Assembly: GCA_017559685.1 (NCBI GenBank)
Contig: JAFYQY010000193.1
Location: forward strand, 1 to 11,990
Direction: 5' to 3'
Length of the DNA stretch: 11,990 nucleotides
From: Alistipes sp.
GTDB taxonomy: Bacteria; Bacteroidota; Bacteroidia; Bacteroidales; Rikenellaceae
Shown here piece by piece: positions 1 to 6,045 of the stretch. Position 1 is the first letter of the stretch. Each line of letters starts with the position of its first letter. Made by a program: the position numbers and the translations under genes. The notes below the pieces were generated by a model, which was not told where the DNA came from, did not search any database, and was given only the letters and a program-made list of their open reading frames with translations.

Positions 1-1502
1 CAATTAAAGGTATTAATTATGATGCTGTCATTAATAAATACTGTGAGTTGTGTAGGAAGGGAGAAGAGTGTATTGATGAAGATAGTATCAGCGTGTACAG
101 TAACACTGAGGTAAAGACTATACAAACAAAAGAAGGAAGGGAACCATTACAGAATTTCCACCGTATCCTTTTCAAAGCAACATACCTTGTACACACTATT
201 GCTTATAGGCAAATAACCCAAATAGACAATGATTCAGACGGTGTTAGTATAAGCACAAAAATCTTACAAGGAGTATTACACTCTGACTACAACATATTAA
301 TTGAAACACTTAAAGCATTAAGGTATATTTCAGTAACTTCTTTTTATGTTATTGGTGTTGCTTGTCGCAAGTACAAAGTATTAGGTGATATAGTTGAAAT
401 AGACTATCCATACAATAAGACTATTGCTAAATATCAAGAGACTACAAAAGATAAATTAAAAAAGGTTTTAGAGGGAAAAATAACTTCTAAATCCTTTGAA
501 GATTTGTACGGTAGTACCTTTGTAGAAACTTATATTAAAAACCTGAATAAGTTTAAGATTGTAGATATTGAAGGATTTACTAACTTCTCTAAAAGAAAAA
601 GAACATCACAAAAGAAAATATACTATAACTACATTAAAGAATCTTTTAATAAGAAGTTAGAAATTAATACAATAGATAGAAATTATAGATTTTATACTAT
701 TTTAACATCTTTGAAAAGAGAGTTAAAGAGATTCTTAAACATTAAATTTCAAATAGACTGTAAGAACTCACACCCATTATTATTTAATTACATTCTATAC
801 AAATATAAGCAATTAGATACAGGTATATCATATAAATTATCTTCTATTCTTTACAACATACAATTATCAGATATATTCAATTCCTCCTCCAACCATTATG
901 ATATTGAAAAACTCTGTAATATATTGAATAGCAATGGTATAGAAAAACAGATTCTTGCAAAGTTTGAAAATGATGAGTTGCTATACCTATGGAAAACAAC
1001 CACAGGAAGGTTTTGGGACGATATAGTTAAAGAGTATGAGGGTAGGTATCCAAGATGGAAAGTGAAGCAAAATTTGTTCAAACAGGTATTCTATGCTCGT
1101 ACAGAGAGTCAGGGAATGTTTGCTCAGCAATTTAGAAGAGATTATCCAAATGTGTACAACATTATACTTGAATGGAAAAATCCAACTAAGAACAAACGGG
1201 GAAAGGAGTTCCTATTGAAATACAATATGGCAGTTGAACACAATGGCATTATTCGTATGACAGATAAAGAAAAAAAAGGAGCATTACCTAATATAATGAT
1301 GACTTTGGAATCAAGCATCTTCCGTGAGGTATTGAAGTCATTGTATAGAAAGAGAATCCCTGTTGTTCATATCCACGATGCCATAGTTGTTCCTGATACT
1401 AAAACTGAGGTGGACATAAATAAGATAGAAGAGGTAATGAGAAATGCTTATAAGCAATTTGGACTTCACCCAACATTCGCGGTGGATAACTACAAAAAAT
1501 AG
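1..1502 (+). CDS. Family A / single-subunit polymerase-like protein, 5'-truncated by the window edge
   Basis: The reading frame is open to the first base of the window (upstream codons read ...IKGINYDAVINKYCEL), so the true start lies outside and at least 500 residues are visible. Counting residues from the TTG at 48, three blocks match the polymerase core of Pol I and T7-like RNA polymerases. The motif A-like block has Asp237 (IDCKNSHPLLF). The motif B-like block has Arg336, Lys340, Phe344 and Phe348, with the same RxxxKxxxFxxxY/F spacing as the Pol I O-helix. The motif C-like block has His443-Asp444 (VHIHDAIVVP), preceded by a helix resembling the Pol I region before motif C (residues 415-430). 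The motif A to B distance of about 100 residues is closer to T7 RNA polymerase than to Pol I. The Pol I steric-gate Glu position is His242. No exonuclease motif is visible in the part present. Role is inferred as element replication or priming; DNA or RNA product cannot be decided. The gene is AT-rich like the integrase and ends at a strong hairpin terminator. Confidence 0.6.
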   Translation, partial: IKGINYDAVINKYCELCRKGEECIDEDSISVYSNTEVKTIQTKEGREPLQNFHRILFKATYLVHTIAYRQITQIDNDSDGVSISTKILQGVLHSDYNILIETLKALRYISVTSFYVIGVACRKYKVLGDIVEIDYPYNKTIAKYQETTKDKLKKVLEGKITSKSFEDLYGSTFVETYIKNLNKFKIVDIEGFTNFSKRKRTSQKKIYYNYIKESFNKKLEINTIDRNYRFYTILTSLKRELKRFLNIKFQIDCKNSHPLLFNYILYKYKQLDTGISYKLSSILYNIQLSDIFNSSSNHYDIEKLCNILNSNGIEKQILAKFENDELLYLWKTTTGRFWDDIVKEYEGRYPRWKVKQNLFKQVFYARTESQGMFAQQFRRDYPNVYNIILEWKNPTKNKRGKEFLLKYNMAVEHNGIIRMTDKEKKGALPNIMMTLESSIFREVLKSLYRKRIPVVHIHDAIVVPDTKTEVDINKIEEVMRNAYKQFGLHPTFAVDNYKK

Positions 1503-1514
1503 ATAAAAAATCCT

Positions 1515-1560
1515 ATAACCTACAATGCTCCTGCTTGAATTGTAGGTTATTTTTGTTTAA
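1515..1560 (+). terminator. Strong rho-independent terminator, probably bidirectional
   Basis: A perfect 12-bp stem (ATAACCTACAAT, 1515-1526, pairing with 1539-1550) with a 12-nt loop begins 12 bp after the polymerase-like stop codon. It is followed by TTTTGTTTAATTTTTT on the plus strand. On the minus strand the hairpin is followed by a T-run from the AAAAAA at 1505-1510, so it could also stop transcripts from the small minus-strand gene at 1671-1859. Confidence 0.9.
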
Positions 1561-1578
1561 TTTTTTACTTGAATATAC

Positions 1579-1622
1579 ATTAATAAGTGTTTACCTATTA
1601 ATAAAATATAAGATTATTAATC
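1579..1622. repeat. Three ATTAAT motifs at 18-19 bp spacing
   Basis: ATTAATA occurs at 1579-1585 and 1597-1603, and ATTAATC at 1616-1622, in the gene-free stretch 1561-1670 after the terminator. The 18 and 19 bp spacing is iteron-like, but the motif is short and the region very AT-rich, so chance is a real alternative. The rest of the stretch shows only a G-rich tract near 1653-1663. Confidence 0.3.
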
Positions 1623-1670
1623 TCTTAATTTACCAATAGGATATTGTTGAAATAGAGGGGGAGTTGCTGT

Positions 1671-1859
1671 TTAGAAGGGAACATCATTTTGCTCCTCCTT
1701 GCTTTTAATTCCGTCCCAATACTTTTTTAACGAATTGCTTTTCTTGTTGTTCAGGGCAATTTTTTTATCGTATGTCATATTTTTGTGATAGTCCTTCATT
1801 GAATCTAAAATGGATTTTTTTACAGAATCACTTAATTCTCGGTAAATTCTTTTTGCCAT
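1671..1859 (-). CDS. Small lysine-rich protein with NUMOD3-like repeats
   Basis: This 62-residue protein is very basic and begins MAKRIYRELSDSVKKSI. Two short stretches (about residues 9-27 and 28-50) both show the pattern of a basic helix with K-K-x-I/S...S-L/M-K seen in NUMOD3-type modular DNA-binding repeats of homing endonucleases, where an ESMKG/ESLKK core is common. I infer a small nucleic-acid binding protein of the mobile element; no catalytic domain is present. It lies 160 bp downstream of the integrase on the same strand and converges on the terminator at 1515-1560. An inverted repeat sits 13 bp before its ATG. No clear Shine-Dalgarno sequence or TAnnTTTG box is seen. Its base composition matches the element. 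The function is not known. Confidence 0.6.
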   Translation of the reverse strand: MAKRIYRELSDSVKKSILDSMKDYHKNMTYDKKIALNNKKSNSLKKYWDGIKSKEEQNDVPF

Positions 1860-1871
1860 AGTTAGTTAGTT

Positions 1872-1885
1872 TACTATAAATAGTA
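1872..1885. promoter_or_regulatory. Inverted repeat before the small basic gene
   Basis: TACTAT-AA-ATAGTA is a perfect 6-bp inverted repeat with a 2-bp centre, 13 bp before the ATG at 1859 (minus strand). Its place in the leader or promoter suggests an operator. A second, longer-range inverted pair (TTAGTTTAC at 1866-1874 and GTAAACTAA at 1939-1947) surrounds the rest of this gene-free stretch (1860-2019). Both are small enough to be chance in AT-rich DNA. Confidence 0.3.
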
Positions 1886-2019
1886 TGATACCTTGAAAAA
1901 AGACTAAAATTCTGAAAAAAATTTTCACGGCACATAGGGTAAACTAATCACACCAACCATTTGAGGAATTTTCAAGAGGCGGTTTACGAAAAAATACTAT
2001 GGCAATAGGGGAGGGAGGG

Positions 2020-3393
2020 TTATTCAGTCAATGACGGAACAAAATAATAATCCAATTTATTAAGTTCTTCTGCAAGTGTCGTTGGCATATACTCAGCGTA
2101 CACTTTTTCTGTAATATCCGTTGATGAATGTCCCAACATTCTACTAACCATAGATAAAGACATTCCATCATTCAATGCAAGCACTGCAAATGTATGTCGT
2201 GCAGTATGGAATGTTAATGATATATCCAAACCTAATCTTTCTCCTACAACTTTAAGAGATTGATTAACCTTTTTATCACACTTATTTCTCTCATAATATA
2301 AATTGTCTTTGTCATCTATATTGAAATTCTCCTCTACAAGAGCAAAAACAAACTTATTTGTACGGGTACGCTCCTTCCATCTGTAAAGAATATCAATAGC
2401 AGCATCTGTAAGAGGTATTGTATGCCTTGAAAGTTTACCTGATGCAGTTTTTACCTGAATCTTGCGTAACTCTTTTTTCTCTATGTTAATATGACTCCAC
2501 ATCAAAGTCATAATATCAACCATTCTCAAACCTCCTGTATGAAATGCAAACAAATACATCTCTATATACTCTTTCCGCCTTGCTTCTATATCTTGATTAT
2601 AGAAATTCACCAACTGTTGTAACTGCTCTTTTGTTAGATAAGACTTACCGTCAAATACCTCAGTATCGAGAATCGGTTGTTCTACTACACGACAATCTTT
2701 AATATCAGCATAGACACGGGTATCTATTAACCCTTCATCTTTTGCCCTTTCACAAGCATCAATAATAGGGGTTAGAGAGTGATTAATCGTAGCATCTTTA
2801 TTTTTCTTTACTTCTCGTCTATATAATATATAGTCATCTATCAAAGAGAGGTTGATTTCTCCAAGATAAATGCTATCAGGTTTATAGGTTCCTTTTTTCT
2901 TAACAATCAAGAATTCCCTAAAACCATTCATAGAACTCTTACCGTTCTCATATCTACTCTTACCTATCTTATTCTTTGTCTGCTTTGAAGCAAGACAACT
3001 AAGGACATATTCAATAAAATCCTTACCTTCATCTTGACGGGTAAGTGGAGCATCATATAGGATAGAATGTATAATATCCTTACACATTCTATGAGGGTGC
3101 TTTTGGGCATATTGAAGTAGGGTAGCATCATATTTAAGCAACCGCCCGTTAAGCATCGCATTTACACGCTTGTAATCACCACCAAAGGAAGCACGCAATT
3201 CCCCCTTTCCCATATTACCTTTCTCATTCCAATCATCAACACGGACTCTAACCTGAGTATCCTTTCGTATTGGAGCATTATCCAACCAAGTGTACTCATA
3301 GTAAAGCGTATAAAGTTTCTGCTTATCATACCCATTTTTAGGATACTTCAATCTTAACCTTCCAATCGGTGATTCTCGTCTGTGTCTGCCCAT
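2020..3393 (-). CDS. Tyrosine recombinase (phage/transposon-type integrase)
   Basis: This 457-residue protein catalyses site-specific integration and excision of the element. It has the typical layout of Bacteroidetes integrases: an N-terminal arm-binding-like domain (about 1-110), a core-binding SAM-like domain (about 120-230), and a C-terminal catalytic domain. The complete catalytic set is visible, numbered from the ATG: Arg289 (in GGLRMVD), His396 and Arg399 (HTAR), His422 (LGHSS) and nucleophile Tyr432 (EKVYAEY). The start is taken at the ATG at 3393, which lies 11 nt after a consensus AGGAGG (3405-3410); an in-frame GTG at 3405 overlaps that ribosome binding site and is unlikely. A Bacteroidetes-type promoter lies upstream. 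The protein appears intact. The gene is AT-rich and sits next to the element-chromosome boundary, reading into the element. Confidence 0.95.
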   Translation of the reverse strand: MGRHRRESPIGRLRLKYPKNGYDKQKLYTLYYEYTWLDNAPIRKDTQVRVRVDDWNEKGNMGKGELRASFGGDYKRVNAMLNGRLLKYDATLLQYAQKHPHRMCKDIIHSILYDAPLTRQDEGKDFIEYVLSCLASKQTKNKIGKSRYENGKSSMNGFREFLIVKKKGTYKPDSIYLGEINLSLIDDYILYRREVKKNKDATINHSLTPIIDACERAKDEGLIDTRVYADIKDCRVVEQPILDTEVFDGKSYLTKEQLQQLVNFYNQDIEARRKEYIEMYLFAFHTGGLRMVDIMTLMWSHINIEKKELRKIQVKTASGKLSRHTIPLTDAAIDILYRWKERTRTNKFVFALVEENFNIDDKDNLYYERNKCDKKVNQSLKVVGERLGLDISLTFHTARHTFAVLALNDGMSLSMVSRMLGHSSTDITEKVYAEYMPTTLAEELNKLDYYFVPSLTE

Positions 3394-3404
3394 AATTTTC
3401 AGCA

Positions 3405-3423
3405 CCTCCTAATATGGGGGAGG
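3405..3423 (-). promoter_or_regulatory. Integrase ribosome binding site with pairing leader
   Basis: AGGAGG at 3410-3405 (minus strand) is a full Shine-Dalgarno sequence for the integrase ATG at 3393. Just upstream in the leader, CCTCC (3423-3419) can pair with GGAGG across a 9-nt loop, giving a 5-bp, almost all G-C stem that would hide the ribosome binding site. The predicted transcript start lies only a few bases before this stem. Confidence 0.5.
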
Positions 3424-3504
3424 ATTTTGCAAAGGTATAAAAAATAGACAAGGAAATCAAAATTTATGGGGGAGGAAATACTCAGGAGATAGAAAATAGA
3501 CAAG
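3413..3504. repeat. Two-block direct repeat at exactly 52-bp offset over the integrase promoter
   Basis: TATGGGGGAGGA occurs at 3413-3424 and 3465-3476 (12/12 identical). ATAAAAAATAGACAAG at 3437-3452 recurs as ATAGAAAATAGACAAG at 3489-3504 (15/16). Both block pairs are exactly 52 bp apart while the sequence between the blocks has diverged, so the blocks look selected as binding sites. Placement between the integrase and the element end fits integrase arm-type or excisionase sites. Confidence 0.7.
3430..3461 (-). promoter_or_regulatory. Bacteroidetes-type promoter of the integrase
   Basis: On the minus strand, TTTG (3461-3458) is followed after 20 bp by TACCTTTG (3437-3430). This matches the Bacteroidetes sigma-ABfr pattern of a TTTG -33 box and a TAnnTTTG -7 box. 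It lies 37 bp before the integrase ATG and overlaps the second block of the 52-bp repeat, so protein bound there could repress the gene. Confidence 0.75.
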
Positions 3505-3589
3505 TTTATATGGTTAAAAAATAAGAGGAACAAGGAAATTTTCCTCGCTCCTCTCACTGATAATCAGCAATTTACGCCGATAAACTTGT
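3500..3589. repeat. 10-bp inverted repeat at the element-chromosome junction
   Basis: ACAAGTTTAT (3500-3509) has a perfect inverted copy ATAAACTTGT (3580-3589) that touches the stop codon of the DUF2795 gene. Between them lies the terminator hairpin. The left copy extends the AAATAGACAAG repeat block. This may reflect attachment-site core sequence, but without the other element end it cannot be settled. Confidence 0.45.
3514..3554 (-). terminator. Rho-independent terminator of the DUF2795 gene
   Basis: On the minus strand a long hairpin (3554-3524; outer stem AGAGGA/TCCTCT, then G-T/C-G/G-T pairs, inner stem AGGAAA/TTTCCT) is followed by TATTTTTT. It starts about 35 nt after the stop codon at 3590. 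The plus strand lacks a T-run after the hairpin, so it is one-directional. Confidence 0.85.
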
Positions 3590-3811
3590 TTAATACTCCT
3601 CCTCGTTAAAGAAGAAATCCTCCTTCGAAGGGTAGTCTGGCCAAATCTCCTCCATGCTCTCGTACGACTCGCCGTCGTCCTCAATCTCCTGAAGGTTCTC
3701 AATTACTTCGAGTGGCGCACCCGAGCGAGTTGCGTAGTCGATCAACTCCTCTTTGGTTGCTGGCCACGGTGCATCCTCCAATTTCGATGCAAGTTCAAGT
3801 GTCCAATACAT
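3590..3811 (-). CDS. Small acidic DUF2795-family protein
   Basis: This 73-residue protein has the DUF2795 signature in its first half: LEDAPWPATKEELIDYA (residues 11-27) followed by RSGAPLEVIENLQEIEDDG. The second half is strongly acidic and aromatic (EEIWPDYPSKEDFFFNEEEY), a tail I associate with the Bacteroidetes version of this family. The function of the family is unknown to me; no enzyme motif, signal peptide or membrane segment is seen. The gene has its own TAnnTTTG-type promoter and a strong terminator, so it is a single-gene unit. Its composition matches the chromosome rather than the element. It appears to be the chromosomal gene next to the insertion point and is intact. Confidence 0.85.
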   Translation of the reverse strand: MYWTLELASKLEDAPWPATKEELIDYATRSGAPLEVIENLQEIEDDGESYESMEEIWPDYPSKEDFFFNEEEY

Positions 3812-3856
3812 AGTCTTATCTTTTTAATTATTAGTACTTTCTGCTTTAAGCGAGTG

Positions 3857-3886
3857 CAAAAGTATAAAAATTTTCTGATATGCAAG
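3857..3886 (-). promoter_or_regulatory. Promoter of the DUF2795 gene
   Basis: TACTTTTG (3864-3857, minus strand) is an exact TAnnTTTG -7 box. A CTTG (3886-3883), three of four matches to the -33 TTTG, lies 18 bp upstream, slightly closer than usual. The leader is about 40 nt. The same 3812-3932 gap follows the last gene of the large operon; no convincing terminator hairpin is seen there. Confidence 0.6.
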
Positions 3887-3932
3887 CAGTTACGTACATA
3901 TTTTTATCAAACTGCGATTTTTCGATACTTTT

Positions 3933-5480
3933 TTACTCCATACGGGTTGTTACACTGAAATACTCCTTGCCAAACTCGTTGGTCGCCACAATGCGTATCT
4001 CGGCATCTGCAACCTGTGGCTTATACTCGAATATATGGTAAGTTGTAGCCGTTTTCAAGAAGCCAAACTTCTTGATTCCGTTACCCGTAGCCTCACGCAT
4101 TTCATCATACAAAGAATCCTTGGCACGAATATTACGGAAGTGTGGTTTCTCCACCTTTCGACCATTCTCGTATACTTCGAAATGCCACTCTGCGTGCCAA
4201 TCCCAGATATTCAATCGAATAACCTGCTCGCCGTTCTTATTGAATACACCCTTATTATAAAGGCGATACTTCTGCTCGGTGTGGTTTGTGAAGTTTACAC
4301 TCTCACGGCCGTAGAGCGCACCATTCTCGAAGTCGTAGCGGGTAAATGTCGCAGGAGCACCATCGCTACAGAGCGAATAGTACCACCACGAGCCAGACAC
4401 CGATGGGTGGATATACTCCGTCGTGTTAGGGTAGTTTGCAACCTTCACAACCTCGGACTGGTGGTTATGCCCCGTAAGTATTGTCATTGGCAAGCTATGC
4501 GACGCATAGGCCGCCACTATATCATCGGCATTGTGCTTCGACTTGCCTTTCAAATAGCGTCGATATGAAGGGCAATGCCAAGCGAAAACAACGTGTTTGG
4601 TATCCTTAGGCATCAGCGTAGCATCGAGCTTAACCCAATCGATTTGATCCTGCGTAAATCGCACCTCGTAATTGCGATCCTTGCCCTCCGATTTGTGGTT
4701 GCAGTATTTTACATTGTCGAGAACAACGTAATGCACTCCGCCAATATTAAATGAGTAGTATGTTGGGCCAAACACCCTCATATACTCCAACTCAGCCTCG
4801 GTATCATCATCGTTGAATATATCCTTGGCCTTCATATCGTGTTCGTGATTGCCTATCACGTTATAGGTCTGTATAGGCATTCCACTACGTCGGCACACCT
4901 CGACAAAGTTATCCAGGTCGCCACCATATCTTCCTCGCCAATGCGACTCGTTGCTCACATCGCCAAGATTTAATCCGTAAACCTTCGCATCCGAAGGCAA
5001 CTGCGCTACATAATTACGCAACGTAGCCATATAGGTGCGAGCAAACGTTGTCGAATCCAGCTCACCGACAGGATTACTCAACGGCATCTGTCGCAACGGT
5101 TCACTCTTGGTCATTGCTCTATTGCGAACGTGGATATCGGCTGACACGATAAGGTGATATTTCGATTGATCTACCGCCTTCAACGAGAAGTTATACTCAC
5201 GCTTCTTTTCGCTCAACGAATGATAGAAATCGGGCATAAAACCTCGCTTAGATGGTACCTCGTAGCCCGAAGGAACCGAGATATAGACAAAGTGCGAGCG
5301 TTTGTTATCGATTTTCAACTTGTACGTACCCTTAGCGTTTGTGCGAGTAGCACTTATGCCGTCAGAAACAACAACGCCCTCAACACCCTTACCGTCGCAA
5401 GTAACCGTGCCACGAACATTCGCTGCATCGGCACAGAGCAAAGCGAAGAGAGCAACCAGTATGACAATATATCTTCTCAT
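3933..5480 (-). CDS. Exported calcineurin-like metallophosphoesterase
   Basis: This 515-residue protein starts MRRYIVILVALFALLCADA, a signal peptide with a likely signal peptidase I site (ADA|A). The Cys16 context (ALLC) is a poor lipobox. Residues 21-103 form a carboxypeptidase-regulatory-like beta domain (VRGTVTCDGKGVEGVVVSDG), as in the phosphoesterase N-terminal domain of this family. The metal-binding core is complete: Asp115/His117 (SADIH), Gly173-Asp174 (LGDVSNE), Asn211-His212 (IGNHEHD), His302 (AWHCPSY) and Gly337-His-Asn-His340. The C-terminal 150 residues match the beta-rich C-terminal domain found with this core in Bacteroidetes. It should hydrolyse a phosphoester or phosphodiester in the periplasm or outside; the substrate is unknown. 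The start at 5480 is chosen because it gives a clean signal peptide 13 bp after the previous gene; a longer frame to 5555 would overlap the adenosyltransferase. Last gene of the operon. Confidence 0.92.
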   Translation of the reverse strand: MRRYIVILVALFALLCADAANVRGTVTCDGKGVEGVVVSDGISATRTNAKGTYKLKIDNKRSHFVYISVPSGYEVPSKRGFMPDFYHSLSEKKREYNFSLKAVDQSKYHLIVSADIHVRNRAMTKSEPLRQMPLSNPVGELDSTTFARTYMATLRNYVAQLPSDAKVYGLNLGDVSNESHWRGRYGGDLDNFVEVCRRSGMPIQTYNVIGNHEHDMKAKDIFNDDDTEAELEYMRVFGPTYYSFNIGGVHYVVLDNVKYCNHKSEGKDRNYEVRFTQDQIDWVKLDATLMPKDTKHVVFAWHCPSYRRYLKGKSKHNADDIVAAYASHSLPMTILTGHNHQSEVVKVANYPNTTEYIHPSVSGSWWYYSLCSDGAPATFTRYDFENGALYGRESVNFTNHTEQKYRLYNKGVFNKNGEQVIRLNIWDWHAEWHFEVYENGRKVEKPHFRNIRAKDSLYDEMREATGNGIKKFGFLKTATTYHIFEYKPQVADAEIRIVATNEFGKEYFSVTTRME

Positions 5481-5493
5481 CTCCGATATGCCT

Positions 5494-6045
5494 TTACGGA
5501 CGCCACAGAACCTCCTCTGCCTCAAGTCGTTCAGTAATCGTACGACATAGTGCATAGAGATAATCCGAGAGGCGATTTAGCATCACCAAAACCGCACACT
5601 CTATCTCGTGGCATTCGGCAGCTTCAATAGCTCGACGCTCGGCACGACGACACACCGTGCGGCAGATGTGACACAATGATGCAAGTTCGCAACCGCCCGG
5701 AATCGTAAAGAACTCCACAGGCTTCAACTCCGCTTGCAAAGCGTCGATGCGACCCTCCAACCAAGCGATATGCTCTTCGGTAATCTCGGGCATTTTATGC
5801 TCGCAGTTGCTACCCACAGCCAACAACGAACAGGCGTTCATCAGCAACGAGCAAATCTTACGACAATCTTCGACATAGGGGAGTAAAACCTTCTCGTGCA
5901 TCATCTTATCGGCCAAGTAGGCGATATTTGCCTGCAACTCGTCGGCTGTGCCATACGCCTCGACACGAAGATCGGTTTTGCTTACACGCTCACCTCCGAT
6001 AAGCGAAGTGCGTCCCTTATCCCCACCTTTGGTATAGAGTTTCAT
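5494..6045 (-). CDS. PduO-type cob(I)alamin adenosyltransferase
   Basis: This 183-residue enzyme transfers the adenosyl group of ATP to cob(I)alamin or cobinamide, making adenosylcobalamin in the cytoplasm. The length is normal for the single-domain PduO family (not the BtuR/CobO type). The N-terminal ATP loop is visible (YTKGGDKGRTSLIGG, 4-18), followed by RVEAYGTADEL (27-37), FTIPGG (113-118), CRTVCRRAER (128-137) and LNRLSDYLYALCR (156-168), the conserved family blocks. The start ATG overlaps the stop of the upstream methyltransferase-like gene as ATGA, so translation is probably coupled; no separate Shine-Dalgarno sequence is seen. No other cobalamin gene or cobalamin-dependent enzyme is in the window. 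No B12 riboswitch is visible nearby. Confidence 0.93.
   Translation of the reverse strand: MKLYTKGGDKGRTSLIGGERVSKTDLRVEAYGTADELQANIAYLADKMMHEKVLLPYVEDCRKICSLLMNACSLLAVGSNCEHKMPEITEEHIAWLEGRIDALQAELKPVEFFTIPGGCELASLCHICRTVCRRAERRAIEAAECHEIECAVLVMLNRLSDYLYALCRTITERLEAEEVLWRP

Larger units (their letters stand above)
1..3510. mobile_element. Right-hand part of an integrated mobile element (integrase end)
   Basis: This stretch is conspicuously AT-rich compared with the chromosomal genes to its right. It contains a polymerase-like replication-type protein, a small basic protein and a complete tyrosine recombinase. The integrase lies next to the boundary and reads inward, a usual layout for integrative elements. 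No capsid, conjugation or mobilisation gene is visible, so prophage, integrative mobilisable element and integrated plasmid cannot be told apart. The right boundary is placed roughly between the integrase promoter repeats (ending 3504) and the terminator of the chromosomal DUF2795 gene (3514-3554). The left boundary is outside the window. Confidence 0.7.

Noticed and set aside
48..50. TTG at 48 as the start of the polymerase-like gene
   Set aside because: The frame stays open to the first base of the window with protein-like sequence upstream, so the gene is cut by the edge.
3403..3405. GTG start giving a 461-residue integrase
   Set aside because: The codon overlaps the AGGAGG ribosome binding site that serves the ATG at 3393.
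3514..3702. Arg-rich minus-strand open frame overlapping the DUF2795 gene
   Set aside because: It is in another frame of a well-supported gene and runs into its terminator.
3394..3932. tRNA gene as integration target
   Set aside because: No cloverleaf-like sequence was seen on either strand near the integrase.
5430..5436. Lipoprotein signal in the phosphoesterase (Cys16)
   Set aside because: The residues before Cys are A-L-L, a poor lipobox; a signal peptidase I site after ADA fits better.
5481..5555. Longer start for the phosphoesterase (540 residues)
   Set aside because: It would overlap the adenosyltransferase gene and bury the signal peptide behind 25 charged residues; the start at 5480 gives a normal signal peptide.
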